Shown one piece after another: positions 34,086 to 42,795 of a stretch of DNA of 61,517 bases. The notes under the pieces were generated by a model. It was not told the DNA's origin. It saw nothing but the letters and a program-made list of their open reading frames with translations, and ran no database searches. Origin of the DNA: Streptomyces monashensis (GTDB taxonomy: Bacteria; Actinomycetota; Actinomycetes; Streptomycetales; Streptomycetaceae); contig NZ_MLYO01000021.1 in NCBI RefSeq assembly GCF_001866665.1, positions 1-61,517 on the forward strand, read 5' to 3'. Every line of letters begins with the position of its first letter. The first letter of the stretch is position 1. Made by a program: the position numbers and the translations under genes.

Positions 34086-34925
34086 ATGGAACCCCTCACG
34101 GAGCATCGCCCGGTCAGCGGCCCACTCGTTTACGGTTTTCTACGGTTGGTACGGGTCTCCCAAGCGCGGCAGGGCGCGCTGGTGGCCTCGCTCGTCGAGT
34201 ACTGCCGCAGCCACGAACTGCAGTTGTCCGGCGTCTTCACCGACCGCGGCGCGTCCGCGGGCCCGGCTTCGGCGGCGTTCACCGGGCTGCTGGACGTGCT
34301 CGCGCTGCCGGACGTCTATGGCGTCGTCGCCCCGGCCATGTCGCACCTGGGGCCGAAGGCCATAGCTGCTGAACGCGGGCAGCGTATCGAGGCGGCCGGC
34401 TCGCGACTGCTGCTGGTCCGCAAGCCCCGTACGGCCCACCACTCCGTCTCCCGCAGCGGTCCCGTCCGCCGCCGCCACCCCGGCACCACCCGCAGTCCTG
34501 GACGCCGAGGCATGAGGACCATGATGACCAAGACGACCCAGCGGTTCTTCGACGCGCGGCCCGAGTCGGTCGGCCAGGCACGGTTTTTCGCCGCCGGAGT
34601 CCTGGCCGACTGGGGCCTTCCGGACCGAGCCGAGGACGTCAGGCTCTGCGTCTCCGAGCTCGCCACCAACGCCCTGGTCCACGGCACCGCCCCGGGACAC
34701 GGCTTCCTGGTCAAGCTCGACGCCGACGAGGAAGTCGTACGCCTGGAAGTGCACGACAGCCGCCGCCAGCACCCCGAAGCCCGGCAGGCCGCCGGCACGG
34801 ACACCTCCGGACGCGGGCTGATCCTGGTGAACGCGCTCGCCGACGGCTGGGGAGTCGAGGAGCGAACTCCGTTCGGGAAGATCGTCTGGTCCTGCTTCAA
34901 GGCCACGGGAGGCACGACAACATGA
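34086..34925 (+). CDS. Resolvase-like domain fused in frame to anti-sigma-type HATPase
   Basis: 279 residues if read from ATG 34086. Residues about 15-115 resemble a serine-recombinase N-terminal domain (GFLRLVRVSQARQGALVASLVEYCRSHELQLSGVFTDRG...VYGVVAPAMSHLG) but without the expected catalytic YxRVS context or any DNA-binding domain. A basic linker (to about 142) leads to an RsbW-like ATPase (ARPESVGQARFFAAG, LCVSELATNALVHGTAPG with the N-box, HDSRRQHPE, TSGRGLILVNALADGWG). The ATPase may be translated separately from ATG 34512 (137 residues). The two halves are normally separate genes as I recall, so this is a fusion or a lost stop codon. Confidence 0.65.
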   Translation: MEPLTEHRPVSGPLVYGFLRLVRVSQARQGALVASLVEYCRSHELQLSGVFTDRGASAGPASAAFTGLLDVLALPDVYGVVAPAMSHLGPKAIAAERGQRIEAAGSRLLLVRKPRTAHHSVSRSGPVRRRHPGTTRSPGRRGMRTMMTKTTQRFFDARPESVGQARFFAAGVLADWGLPDRAEDVRLCVSELATNALVHGTAPGHGFLVKLDADEEVVRLEVHDSRRQHPEARQAAGTDTSGRGLILVNALADGWGVEERTPFGKIVWSCFKATGGTTT

Positions 34926-35392
34926 GCGTCCTGCTCACTCCGCCCGGTCCTGAGCTGCGGCTGCTTGGTGTCGCTCGCCGCCTGGACCTGGCCCGGCACC
35001 CGCCCGGACGGCCGCGAGATCGCGCACATCTTGATCGCCCACACCCCGGCCCTGACTGGCTCGGGCACCGCCGAGACGGCCGAGACCCGGATGCGACGGC
35101 TGTCCGCCAACCTCGGTGACCTGGCCGGCGCCCGGGAGGTCGTCCCGGAGCTGGAGCGATGCCTGCAGATCGTCGGGGGCCAAGTGCTGGTGCACTTCCC
35201 CGGCGCCTCCGGCGGCTGCGGCTGCCCACCTGCCGGTCCTGGACCGAGCTGGTTGCTCGCAACAGCGAGGCAATCCTCCTGCTCGGGCTGGACCCACTGC
35301 CACAGTCCGCCGACGCCGCCCGCCTCGACGCATACCTGGATGCCGCGCTCGCAGCCGACCGGCTGCTGTTCGGACGCGGCCGCACCCGCTGA
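34922..35392 (+). pseudogene. Conserved small gene with two compensating frameshifts
   Basis: The start overlaps the previous stop as ATGA. Protein-like sequence passes through three stretches: MSVLLTPPGPELRLLG in the first frame, then from about 34975 AAWTWPGTRPDGREIAHILI...VPELERCLQIVGGQVLVHFPGASG in the second, then from about 35210 LRLPTCRSWTELVARNSEAILLLGLDPLPQSADAARLDAYLDAALAADRLLFGRGRTR back in the first. One extra base near 34970 and one missing near 35210 would restore a protein of about 156 residues. It is either a decayed gene or contains two sequencing errors. Function unknown; it accompanies the HATPase. Confidence 0.6.
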
Positions 35393-35444
35393 ACCCAGAT
35401 CTCCTCGCACGGCCCCCGGACGGAACGGATGAGAGGGAACTGCC

Positions 35445-36566
35445 ATGGAAACCTTCGAACGCGCCCGGCTGGACGCCTACTTCGCTCGGATCGCCACCCA
35501 GTTCGCCCCCGATGAGCGGACGGCGTCGTTACTGATCACGCACCTGCTGGCCGAGCGTCCCGCGTTCGTCCGCGCGGTCGCCGCGATGACCCGGCTCACC
35601 GCGGTGCTGCCCAAGCCGAAGTCCGTCCACCCGGCCGCGAAGCGCGAGGTCGAGCAGACGCACATGGTTGACACCCTCACCCGTGAGATGTTCGCCCAGG
35701 CCGACGACGCTCTGGACTACCTCGAATCCCGGGCCGCCGACCAGACGGTCACCCTGCTGGACGTCGGCGGCTACTTCGCCCCCAGCCTCGCCGACGTCTA
35801 CAGCCGCTTTACCGGACGGATCGCCGGGGTGATCGAGGACACCGAGAACGGACACCGCCGCTACGAGGACCTCGACAAACTGCCCTCCCCTATCATCTCC
35901 GTCGCCCGCTCGCCGCTGAAGGACCCCGAGGACTTCCTCGTCGGCCAGTCCGTCGTCTTCTCCACCGAGGCCGTCATGCGCGACCGCGGCGACATCCTCC
36001 ACGGGCGCCCCGCCCTGGTGATCGGCTTCGGTAAACTCGGCTCCTCGATCGCCCGCCTCCTGCACGCCAAGGGCGTCCAGGTCACCGTCTTCGACATCGA
36101 CCCCGTCCGCCGCACCCAGGCCCTCTCCCAGGGCTTCACCGTCGCCCGCGACCGTGAAGCCGCCCTGACCGGGGCCGGGCTGGTGCTCTGTGCGACCGGC
36201 GCCGTCTCCCTGCGCGGCGAGGACTTCTCCCACCTGCGCAACGGCGCCTACGTCGCCACCGTCACTTCCAGCGAGGACGAACTCGACCTTGCCGGACTCC
36301 CCGACGTCTACACCCGCACCCAGGTCGGCGATCACGTCACCCGCTACCAGACCACCGGCCACTACTTCTATCTGGCGAACGGCGGCAACGCCGTCAACTT
36401 CATCCACGGCGCCAGCGTTGGGCCGTTCATCTTCCTGGTCCAGGCCGAGATCCTCGCCGCGATCAGGATGCTCACCCGTGGAGACCTCGCCCCCGGCATC
36501 CATGAGGTCCCCGCACCCGACCGCGAAGCCATCGCGGCAACCTGGCTCTCCTACTTCAACAGGTGA
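35445..36566 (+). CDS. Adenosylhomocysteinase-like NAD-binding protein
   Basis: 373 residues, shorter than the about 430-490 of true S-adenosylhomocysteine hydrolase. Recognisable equivalents: EDTENGHRRYEDL at 131-143 (matching the EETTTG active-site loop), a Lys at 159 in ARSPLKDPEDF (matching the catalytic Lys region), and the Rossmann glycines GFGKLGSSIARLLHAKGVQVTVFDIDP at about 194-220, then CATGAVSLRGEDFSHLRNGAYV and YFYLANGGNAVNF. The substrate domain differs clearly from SAHH, so it probably acts on a related nucleoside or metabolite rather than AdoHcy itself. It overlaps or abuts the Nudix gene. Confidence 0.82.
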   Translation: METFERARLDAYFARIATQFAPDERTASLLITHLLAERPAFVRAVAAMTRLTAVLPKPKSVHPAAKREVEQTHMVDTLTREMFAQADDALDYLESRAADQTVTLLDVGGYFAPSLADVYSRFTGRIAGVIEDTENGHRRYEDLDKLPSPIISVARSPLKDPEDFLVGQSVVFSTEAVMRDRGDILHGRPALVIGFGKLGSSIARLLHAKGVQVTVFDIDPVRRTQALSQGFTVARDREAALTGAGLVLCATGAVSLRGEDFSHLRNGAYVATVTSSEDELDLAGLPDVYTRTQVGDHVTRYQTTGHYFYLANGGNAVNFIHGASVGPFIFLVQAEILAAIRMLTRGDLAPGIHEVPAPDREAIAATWLSYFNR

Positions 36567-36571
36567 TCACC

Positions 36572-37114
36572 ATGCCCATCACAGCCGACCACATCCGCAG
36601 CACCATCGCCGTCTACCTCAACGAACACCCTGAAGACAAGCGCGAACTCGATGTCCTCCTGGGCCTCTTGGACGACGGCGACGACCTCGCCAGCCGCAAG
36701 ACCCTGCCCGTCCACGTCACCGCAGGCGCCATCCTCGTCGGCCCCGACGGTCGCATCCTGCACATTCTCCATAACGCGACCCAGAAGTGGTTGTTGCCCG
36801 GGGGACACCTGGAGCCCTCCGACAACACGCTCCTGCAGGCCGCCGGCCGCGAACTCGCCGAGGAGACCGGCATTCCGCCCCACGTCGTCACCCCGCACGG
36901 TGAGATCCCGCTCCACATCGACACCCACCCCATCGACGCCAACCCCGCCAAGGACGAGTCCGCCCACCAGCACTTCGACTTCCGGTTCCTCTTCCGCACC
37001 ACCGCCGACATCGGCGAGCTACAGACTGAAGAAGTCTCCGACGCTGCCTGGCAAACGGTCGGCGCCCTCCACGACGAGATGTTGAGGCAACGCGTCACTC
37101 AAGCACTGAGCTGA
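36572..37114 (+). CDS. Nudix hydrolase
   Basis: 180 residues from ATG 36572 (AGGTGA just upstream); a GTG at 36563 that overlaps the previous stop would add three residues. The Nudix helix core RELAEETGI is intact after GGHLEPSDNTLLQAAG, although the leading Gx5E part is altered, as in the common GGHLEP variant subgroup. Flanking strands include VTAGAILVGPDGRILHILHN and HFDFRFLFRTTAD. Such enzymes hydrolyse nucleoside diphosphate-X compounds. Coupling to the SAHH-like gene suggests a shared nucleotide-derived substrate. Confidence 0.88.
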   Translation: MPITADHIRSTIAVYLNEHPEDKRELDVLLGLLDDGDDLASRKTLPVHVTAGAILVGPDGRILHILHNATQKWLLPGGHLEPSDNTLLQAAGRELAEETGIPPHVVTPHGEIPLHIDTHPIDANPAKDESAHQHFDFRFLFRTTADIGELQTEEVSDAAWQTVGALHDEMLRQRVTQALS

Positions 37115-37126
37115 CCCCAAGACCGG

Positions 37127-37170
37127 CCGCCCCTGCGCCTGCGACCCCCGACGCGCGCGGGGGCGGCCTC
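37127..37170 (+). terminator. Probable terminator after Nudix gene
   Basis: GGCCGCCCC (37127-37135) pairs with GGGGCGGCC (37162-37170), with further pairing in the apical part (TGCGC and GCGCG), followed by TCCTCTCTC. It starts 12 nt after the Nudix stop codon. Confidence 0.6.
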
Positions 37171-37259
37171 CTCTCTCGACGGATGGCATCGGTAGTCGGC
37201 CGAAGAGCCGTGCTACGTTCCGATGGTCCCGGCTCGCACCCCGCAGGACGAGGATCTTC

Positions 37260-37703
37260 GTGACCTACATGCCGCCGCTCGACCCGGAGAGCATCGCCGA
37301 TCACTCCCATCGGACTGCCGTGATCGCCTCGGCCGTCGCGGCCATGGAGGGTGCCGACCCGCAGCGCGCCGCGTTTCTCGCGCTTTTCCACGACAGTCAG
37401 GTCACTGGGGACCAGACGGCGGCGCTGCCAGGGCCACTGGCCGATGTCGTGGGCAGCGCCGTGGCCGAGTACGAGGCGCGGGATTCGGCGGAATCCGTGT
37501 GTGCCCGGGACGCGGACAAGCTGGAATGTCTCCTGCAGGCCGTCGAATACCGTGAGCAGGGCAACCGGCACACGCAAGCGTGGGTCGACACCTCCCTCGC
37601 CTCGTTGAAGACGGCTTCTGCCAAGCGGCTCGCCGAAGAGGCCTTGCGGCGCGGTCCGTTGGCGTGGATGCACCGCGCTCGCGAGGAGAAGCCGGAACTC
37701 TGA
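37260..37703 (+). pseudogene. HD-domain nucleotidase-like protein, truncated
   Basis: 147 residues from GTG 37260 (GAGG six bases upstream). HD-family landmarks remain: SIADHSHRTAVIAS, LFHDSQVTGD and CARDADKLECLLQAVEYREQG. Compared with typical YfbR-like 5'-nucleotidase homologs of about 195 residues, the N-terminal helices are missing, and the segment after HDSQ that normally holds the conserved Glu and another about 25 residues is deleted (HDSQ jumps straight to DQTAALPGP). It is therefore probably an inactive remnant, although the frame is open and could be translated. Confidence 0.6.
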
Positions 37704-37735
37704 TCGCCGCTGTGACACGGCAGCCAGCGCTCTGT

Positions 37736-38245
37736 TCAGCAACCGTCGTCCGGGACGAGCGGGACGAAGCGCAGGCGGGTGTGGTCGGCGGCGGTGGAGG
37801 CCGTGTCGTAGTCGACGTGGGCGACCTCGTACCAGACGTCGTCGCGCTTGCGGTCGCCGTTGACGTCGTCGAGGCGGACGCACCAGCGCTCGGGGCGGAT
37901 CTGGCGCCGGTAGGTCTCGGTGCCCTGCCGCACGGTGTGGCAGTCCTGGTGGCGATCGGTGGTGTACCAGGTGCGGGTGCGGCGCCTGCTGCCCGTGCCG
38001 GAGCGGGCGGAGTGGCGGACCCGGTGGGTCCGCGTGGTGCAGGACCTGACCAGGTGGGGCCGGGTGGCCCGGGTGGTCTGCCGGGTGACGTGGCGGACGG
38101 TGTCCCGCAGGCCCGTGACCGGCACCGGGGTCGGTGCGGCGCCTGTCCCGGCCGCCTGCCCGGTGCCCGTGTGGCCGCCGCCGCACGCGGTGAGGGCGGC
38201 CAGCAGCAGTGCCGTACCGGCGATGGTTATGCGCTTGATCAGCAT
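37736..38245 (-). CDS. Arg-rich lipoprotein, unknown function
   Basis: 169 residues from ATG 38245. The signal peptide ends in a clear lipobox, LAALTAC, with Cys21. The mature region is unusually rich in Arg and Thr (GLRDTVRHVTRQTTRATRPHLVRS) with scattered Cys, and the C-terminal part has an EF-hand-like DVNGDRKRDD stretch followed by VWYEVAHVDYD. It is anchored to the outer face of the membrane. It lies downstream of the zinc-ribbon membrane protein gene on the same strand (63 nt gap). Confidence 0.75.
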   Translation of the reverse strand: MLIKRITIAGTALLLAALTACGGGHTGTGQAAGTGAAPTPVPVTGLRDTVRHVTRQTTRATRPHLVRSCTTRTHRVRHSARSGTGSRRRTRTWYTTDRHQDCHTVRQGTETYRRQIRPERWCVRLDDVNGDRKRDDVWYEVAHVDYDTASTAADHTRLRFVPLVPDDGC

Positions 38246-38308
38246 GTTCTCTCTCCCCCGGTCGTCGGACGCGCAGCGCAGCCGATCACCGGGAGGGCCG
38301 GTGCGGGG

Positions 38309-39187
38309 TCAGGATCCGCCCAGGCAGATCACGACCAGGCAGAGCTGGCCGGAGGACGAGGAAGAGGAGGAGGACGAAGAGGAGGAAGAGGAGCCTGAGG
38401 AGTTCGAGGGGGTGCTCGGGGCGGTGCTCGTGCCGGGGGCCGGGGTCGACGTCGAGACCGGTGAACTCCCTGTTCCTGTCGAGGAGTTGGTAGAGGTTCC
38501 GGTGCTCTGGGCCGACGTGCCCGTCGGGCGGGGCGTCGTGGGGACGCTGTCCGGGCGGATCGCCGATCGCGCCGTGTGGGGCGCGGAGGTGTGGGACTGC
38601 TGCTGGGGTACGTAGCCGTACCCGGCCGGGGTCCGGGCCGTGGACCCGGTGGACGTACCGGAGGTGGTGGGTGCCGCGTGGCGTGCGGTGGACGGGGGCG
38701 GTGTCGAGGACTCCGGCGGGGTGGGCGAGGCGGGTCGTTCCTGGCCGAGGCCCATGCTGCGGTTGTCCGGTGCGGTGGCCGCCTGGGCGCGGTCGCCGGA
38801 GCCGCGGTCCATCGAGGAGAAGGCCAGACCGCCCCCGACGAGTGCCACGGCGGTCGCCACCACGGCCCGGCGCTGGCTCTTCTTCCAGCGGGCCAGCTGC
38901 CGCCGCCGGGCCGCCCGTCCCTGCGGGGCCCGGGGTGCGTCCGTGACGTCGGCCGCACCCGCCGTGGCCTCGATGCCGTACTCCGCCGGGTCGGCGGCCG
39001 GCACGCCGTCGTACCAGGGGGCGTCGTCGAGCGCCGGTGCCGGTGCCGTGGAGGGAATGTGTGGAGCGGCGGTGCCGGTGGAGTACCCGTCGGTGCCGGG
39101 CGGGGCGATGTCCGGGGCGTAGGCGCCGCACCCGGGACAGACCAGGGCGCCGTTGAGGTGCCGACGGCACGAGGAGCAGTAGTCCAT
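38309..39187 (-). CDS. Zinc-ribbon, single-pass membrane protein with Ser/Thr-rich exterior
   Basis: 292 residues from ATG 39187, with AGGAAG seven bases upstream. An N-terminal zinc ribbon (YCSSCRRHLNGALVCPGCGAYAPD) is followed by an acidic linker, a basic patch (RAARRRQLARWKKSQRR) and one membrane segment (VVATAVALVGGGLAFSS). The exterior part is low-complexity Ser/Thr/Pro ending in a pure serine run and GQLCLVVICLGGS. The arrangement places the zinc ribbon in the cytoplasm. No enzyme function is suggested; a surface stalk or sensor is possible. Confidence 0.8.
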   Translation of the reverse strand: MDYCSSCRRHLNGALVCPGCGAYAPDIAPPGTDGYSTGTAAPHIPSTAPAPALDDAPWYDGVPAADPAEYGIEATAGAADVTDAPRAPQGRAARRRQLARWKKSQRRAVVATAVALVGGGLAFSSMDRGSGDRAQAATAPDNRSMGLGQERPASPTPPESSTPPPSTARHAAPTTSGTSTGSTARTPAGYGYVPQQQSHTSAPHTARSAIRPDSVPTTPRPTGTSAQSTGTSTNSSTGTGSSPVSTSTPAPGTSTAPSTPSNSSGSSSSSSSSSSSSSSGQLCLVVICLGGS

Positions 39188-39252
39188 TGCGGTCTTCCTG
39201 GGTTGACTGCGCCGTCGGTCACCGGGACCACGGCCTGGTCACGCTCGTACGG

Positions 39253-39268
39253 GGGATCGAGCGATCCC
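39253..39268. promoter_or_regulatory. Palindrome GGGATCG-AG-CGATCCC
   Basis: Seven-bp perfect arms with a 2-bp spacer, 66 bp upstream of the zinc-ribbon membrane protein start, in the 292-bp divergent region before the VOC gene. It is a candidate operator. Nothing else was recognised in this gap. Confidence 0.4.
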
Positions 39269-39479
39269 ACACGCTAACGAGCCTTTCGGAACGCTGTGTG
39301 CAGCCGATGTGCCACTCCTGCGCAGATTCTTCGCCGATGGCATGTGTCACGGTCGGCCCGCCGCCGGCCCTCGGCACCCGGGTGAAACCCGTCGGCCGCC
39401 CCGGTCGGTGCGCCGTCCCGTGCCGCGACGGTGGGCATAGTGGCGGGCGGCTCCGCACCGGATCGGCAGGAGGAAACGC

Positions 39480-40256
39480 ATGCTCGGCACAGACTTCCGC
39501 ACCGGGTCACCCGTCTGGCTCGACCTCGGCAGTCCCGACCTCGACCGGACCGCCGCCTTCTACGGCGCCGTCTTCGGCTGGCAGTTCACCTCCGCCGGCC
39601 CCGACACCGGCGGTTACGGCTTCTTCCAGCAGGACGGCGCGACGGTGGCCGCCGCCGGCCGGCTCACCGAGGAGAGCGCGGACCCCGCCTGGGTGACGTA
39701 CTTCCGGACCGACGGCATCCGGGCCACCGTCGACGCCGTGACCTCGGCGGGCGGTGCGGTGCGCGTCGAGCCCATCACCATGGGGGAGGCCTCCATGGCG
39801 CAGCTCACCGACCCCCAGGGCGCCGAGTTCGCCGTGATCCAGTCCGGTACGGGGCTGCAGCGGGCGTCGCAGGACAACACGCTGGTGTGGGTGGAACTGC
39901 ACGTCCCCGACCCGGAGGCGGCCCTCGCCTTCTACCACCGGCTCTTCGGCTGGCGTGCGGCTCAGATGTCGGCGCCGGGCATGACGTACCGCGTGCTCAG
40001 CATCGCCGACGGGGACCAGCAGGAGGGCGCCTTCGGCGGCGTGGCCCCGCTCCAGGAGGGCCAGGAGGCGCGCTGGGTGCCGTACTTCGCGGTGCCCGAC
40101 GCGGACGCGGCCGCCGAGGCCGTGCGGGACAACGGCGGCACCGTGCTGATGCCGCCGTCGGACATCCCCGACGTCGGCCGCGTGGCCTGGCTGACGGATC
40201 CGGCGGGCGCGGTCTTCGCCGTCCTGAAGCCGAACCCGCGGCAGGCCGCGCGGTAG
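39480..40256 (+). CDS. VOC (glyoxalase/bleomycin-resistance) family protein
   Basis: 258 residues with AGGAGG six bases before the ATG. Two tandem VOC modules are visible: the first starts PVWLDLGSPDLDRTAAFYGAVFGWQF and ends AQLTDPQGAEFAVIQ; the second starts LVWVELHVPDPEAALAFYHRLFGWRA and ends AWLTDPAGAVFAVLKP. The metal-ligand positions (Asp in LDLG/Glu in VELH, and a Glu in each terminal strand, AEF/VF) are only partly kept. Streptomyces relatives are often labelled 'hydroxylase' without evidence. The substrate is unknown. Confidence 0.87.
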   Translation: MLGTDFRTGSPVWLDLGSPDLDRTAAFYGAVFGWQFTSAGPDTGGYGFFQQDGATVAAAGRLTEESADPAWVTYFRTDGIRATVDAVTSAGGAVRVEPITMGEASMAQLTDPQGAEFAVIQSGTGLQRASQDNTLVWVELHVPDPEAALAFYHRLFGWRAAQMSAPGMTYRVLSIADGDQQEGAFGGVAPLQEGQEARWVPYFAVPDADAAAEAVRDNGGTVLMPPSDIPDVGRVAWLTDPAGAVFAVLKPNPRQAAR

Positions 40257-40317
40257 GCCCTGTCGCCCCGCGCGCGAGGACGGGCCCGAGGGCTCACGGG
40301 ACCTGTGTCCGACTGGG

Positions 40318-42627
40318 TCACTGCCCGGTCTCCCGGTGGGCGGCGGGCTCGACGCGGATGACGATCGACTTCGAGGCCGGGGTGTTGCTCGCGATGGCCG
40401 TGGCGTCCAGGGCGACCAGGACGTTGGTCTCGGGGTAGTAGGCGGCGGCGCAGCCGCGCGGGGTCGGGTAGCGGACGGCGCGGAAGCCGGGGGCGCGGCG
40501 CTCGCCGTCCGGGTTGACGCTGATCAGGTCGACCAAGTCGCCGTCGCGCAGGTGTAGTTGGGCCAGGTCGTCGGGGTTGAGGAAGACGACGCGGCGGCTG
40601 CCGGAGATACCGCGGTAGCGGTCGTCCAGGCCGTAGACGGTGGTGTTGAACTGGTCGTGCGAGCGCACCGTCGTCAGCAGCAGATGGCCGGGCGGGACGT
40701 CGGCCGCCGTCGGCGGGTTGACGGTGAAGCGGGCCTTGCCGGTGGCGGTGGGGAAGGTGCGGGAGTCGCGGGGCGCGCGGGGCAGCATGAAACCGCCGGG
40801 CTGCCGGACGCGCTGCTCGAAGGCGTGGAAGCCGGGGACGACGTGTTCGATGTGACGGCGGATGACGGCGTAGTCGTCGCGCATGGCCCGCCAGCCCAGG
40901 CCGTCGCCGAAGAGCGCGAGGCCGAGGCCGGCGACGATCGCGACCTCGCTGCGCAGGTACGGGGAGCCGGGCAGGAGCCGGCCGCGCGAGGCGTGCACCA
41001 TCGCCATGGTGTCCTCGACGGTGACGAACTGTTCGCCGGACGTCTGCCGGTCGCGCTCGGTGCGGCCGAGGCAGGGCAGGAGCAGGGCCTCGGTGCCGGG
41101 GCAGAGGTGGGACCGGTTCAGCTTGGTCGCGATGTGCACGGTGAGGGCGCAGTCGGCCAGTGCGGCCTCGGTGACCTGTGTGTCGGGAGTGGCCGAGGCG
41201 AAGTTGCCGCCGAGGCCGACGAAGACGTCGACCTCGCCGTCGCGCATGGCTCTGATCGCGCCGACGGTGTCCAGGCCGTGGGCGCGGGGCGGGTCGAAGC
41301 CGAACTCGTCGCCGAGCCGGTCGAGGAACGCGTCCGGCATCCGCTCCCAGATGCCCATGGTGCGGTCGCCCTGGACGTTGCTGTGCCCGCGGATGGGGGC
41401 GGGTCCGGCGCCGGGGCGGCCGATGTTGCCGCGCAGCAGCAGGAAGTCGACGATCTCCCGGATGGTCGCCACGGCGTTGCGGTGCTGGGTCAGGCCCATC
41501 GCCCAGCAGACGATCACCCGGTCCGCGCCGAGCACCTCGGCCGCGCAGGCCTCGATGCGGGCGCGGGACAACCCGCTGAGCGCCTCGATCCGGGACCAGT
41601 CCAGGGCCCGCCAGGCGGCGACGGCGGCCTCGAAGCCCTCGCAGTACCGGTCGATGAAGTCGTGGTCGAGGACGGTGCCGGGGCGGGCGTCCTCCAGGTC
41701 GGTCAGGGCGCGGTTCAGCCCCGCGAACAGGGCGAGGTCGCCGTTGACGCGCACCGGGAGCCAGCGGTCGGCGAGCCGGGTGCCGGTGCCGAGCAGTCCG
41801 CGCGCGGTCTGCGGGTTGCGGAAGCGGCCGAAGCCGGCCTCGGGCAGCGGGTTGGCGGCGATGACGCGGGCGCCGCGCCGCTTGGCCGCCTCCAGCGCGG
41901 TGAGCATGCGGGGGTGGCAGGTGCCCGGGTTCTGGCCGACGACGATGATCAGGTCGGCGTGTTCGCTGATGTCGTCGTACGCGATCAGGCCCTTGCCGTC
42001 GCCGAGCGTCTCCTTCAGGGCCGCGCCGCTCGACTCGTGGCACATGTTGGAGCAGTCCGGCAGGTTGTTGGTGCCGAGGCGGCGCGCCAGCAGCTGGTAG
42101 AGGAAGGCCGCCTCGTTGCTCGTACGGCCGCTGGTGTAGAAGACGGCCCGGTTCGGATCGGGCAGCTCGCGGAGCCGGGCGGCGGTGAGCGCGAGGGCGT
42201 CGTCCCAGGTGATGGGGGTGTAGTGGGTGGCGCCGGGGGCGAGGTGCATCGGCTGGGCGAGCCGGCCCTGCGACTCCAGCCAGTGGCCGTCCCGCTCGCG
42301 CAGCGCGGTGACGGTGTGCGCGGCGAAGAAGGCGGCGTCGACCCGCTTGCGCGTCGCCTCCCAGGCGACGGCCTTGACGCCGTTCTCGCAGAACTCCGCC
42401 GTCCTGCGGTGCTCGGGGGCGGGTTCGCCCCAGGCGCAGCTCGGGCAGTCGAAGCCGTCGGCCTGGTTCACCGACAGCAGCGTCAGCAGGCCGCGCCTCG
42501 GCCCCATCTCCGTGAGCGCGTAGCGCGCGGACTCGGTGATGCTGGGGAGGCCGACGCTGGATCTCCCGGGACCCGGGACGTGGGTGCCACCGGGGTCGGC
42601 CGGTCGTCGCCGGGGCTGCTGCGCCAT
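40318..42627 (-). CDS. FdhF/YdeP family molybdopterin oxidoreductase
   Basis: 769 residues from ATG 42627. A short Cys-containing N-terminal region (DGFDCPSCAWGEP, then C in EFCENGVKAVAWE) is followed by the molybdopterin-binding core (GATHYTPITWDDALAL, FYTSGRTSNEAAFLYQLLARRLGTNNLPDCSNMCHESSG, ADLIIVVGQNPGTCHPRML, GNIGRPGAGPAPIRGHSNVQGDRTMG) and a C-terminal dinucleotide-binding domain (LLLTTVRSHDQFNTTVYG). This is the YdeP branch, related to formate dehydrogenase H but without demonstrated formate activity. In E. coli YdeP is linked to acid resistance. No accessory fdhD is adjacent. The start is divergent from the pepC-like gene. Confidence 0.92.
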   Translation of the reverse strand: MAQQPRRRPADPGGTHVPGPGRSSVGLPSITESARYALTEMGPRRGLLTLLSVNQADGFDCPSCAWGEPAPEHRRTAEFCENGVKAVAWEATRKRVDAAFFAAHTVTALRERDGHWLESQGRLAQPMHLAPGATHYTPITWDDALALTAARLRELPDPNRAVFYTSGRTSNEAAFLYQLLARRLGTNNLPDCSNMCHESSGAALKETLGDGKGLIAYDDISEHADLIIVVGQNPGTCHPRMLTALEAAKRRGARVIAANPLPEAGFGRFRNPQTARGLLGTGTRLADRWLPVRVNGDLALFAGLNRALTDLEDARPGTVLDHDFIDRYCEGFEAAVAAWRALDWSRIEALSGLSRARIEACAAEVLGADRVIVCWAMGLTQHRNAVATIREIVDFLLLRGNIGRPGAGPAPIRGHSNVQGDRTMGIWERMPDAFLDRLGDEFGFDPPRAHGLDTVGAIRAMRDGEVDVFVGLGGNFASATPDTQVTEAALADCALTVHIATKLNRSHLCPGTEALLLPCLGRTERDRQTSGEQFVTVEDTMAMVHASRGRLLPGSPYLRSEVAIVAGLGLALFGDGLGWRAMRDDYAVIRRHIEHVVPGFHAFEQRVRQPGGFMLPRAPRDSRTFPTATGKARFTVNPPTAADVPPGHLLLTTVRSHDQFNTTVYGLDDRYRGISGSRRVVFLNPDDLAQLHLRDGDLVDLISVNPDGERRAPGFRAVRYPTPRGCAAAYYPETNVLVALDATAIASNTPASKSIVIRVEPAAHRETGQ

Positions 42628-42795
42628 GACCGCCTTCTTCCTTCTCCCCCTCCTGGTGACGCTTCCCTCCCGGTGTAGCTCCCCTCCCTGTGAAGTGTGA
42701 CACGCCTCACGTGTCGATCATGGTCGTCACGTATTGTCGTCCGGTGTTCGACGTTCCGTTGACTGCGGGTGAACGGCCGTGCGACGGTGAGGAGC

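Noticed and set aside
34965..35432. Separate gene starting at 34965
   Set aside because: The start lies inside a stretch that continues the protein begun at 34922 in another frame; better explained as a shifted part of one gene.
30763..37703. Integrative element or prophage
   Set aside because: No integrase, att-site duplication, tRNA or phage structural gene was found; only a degenerate resolvase-like domain is present, so mobility is not supported.
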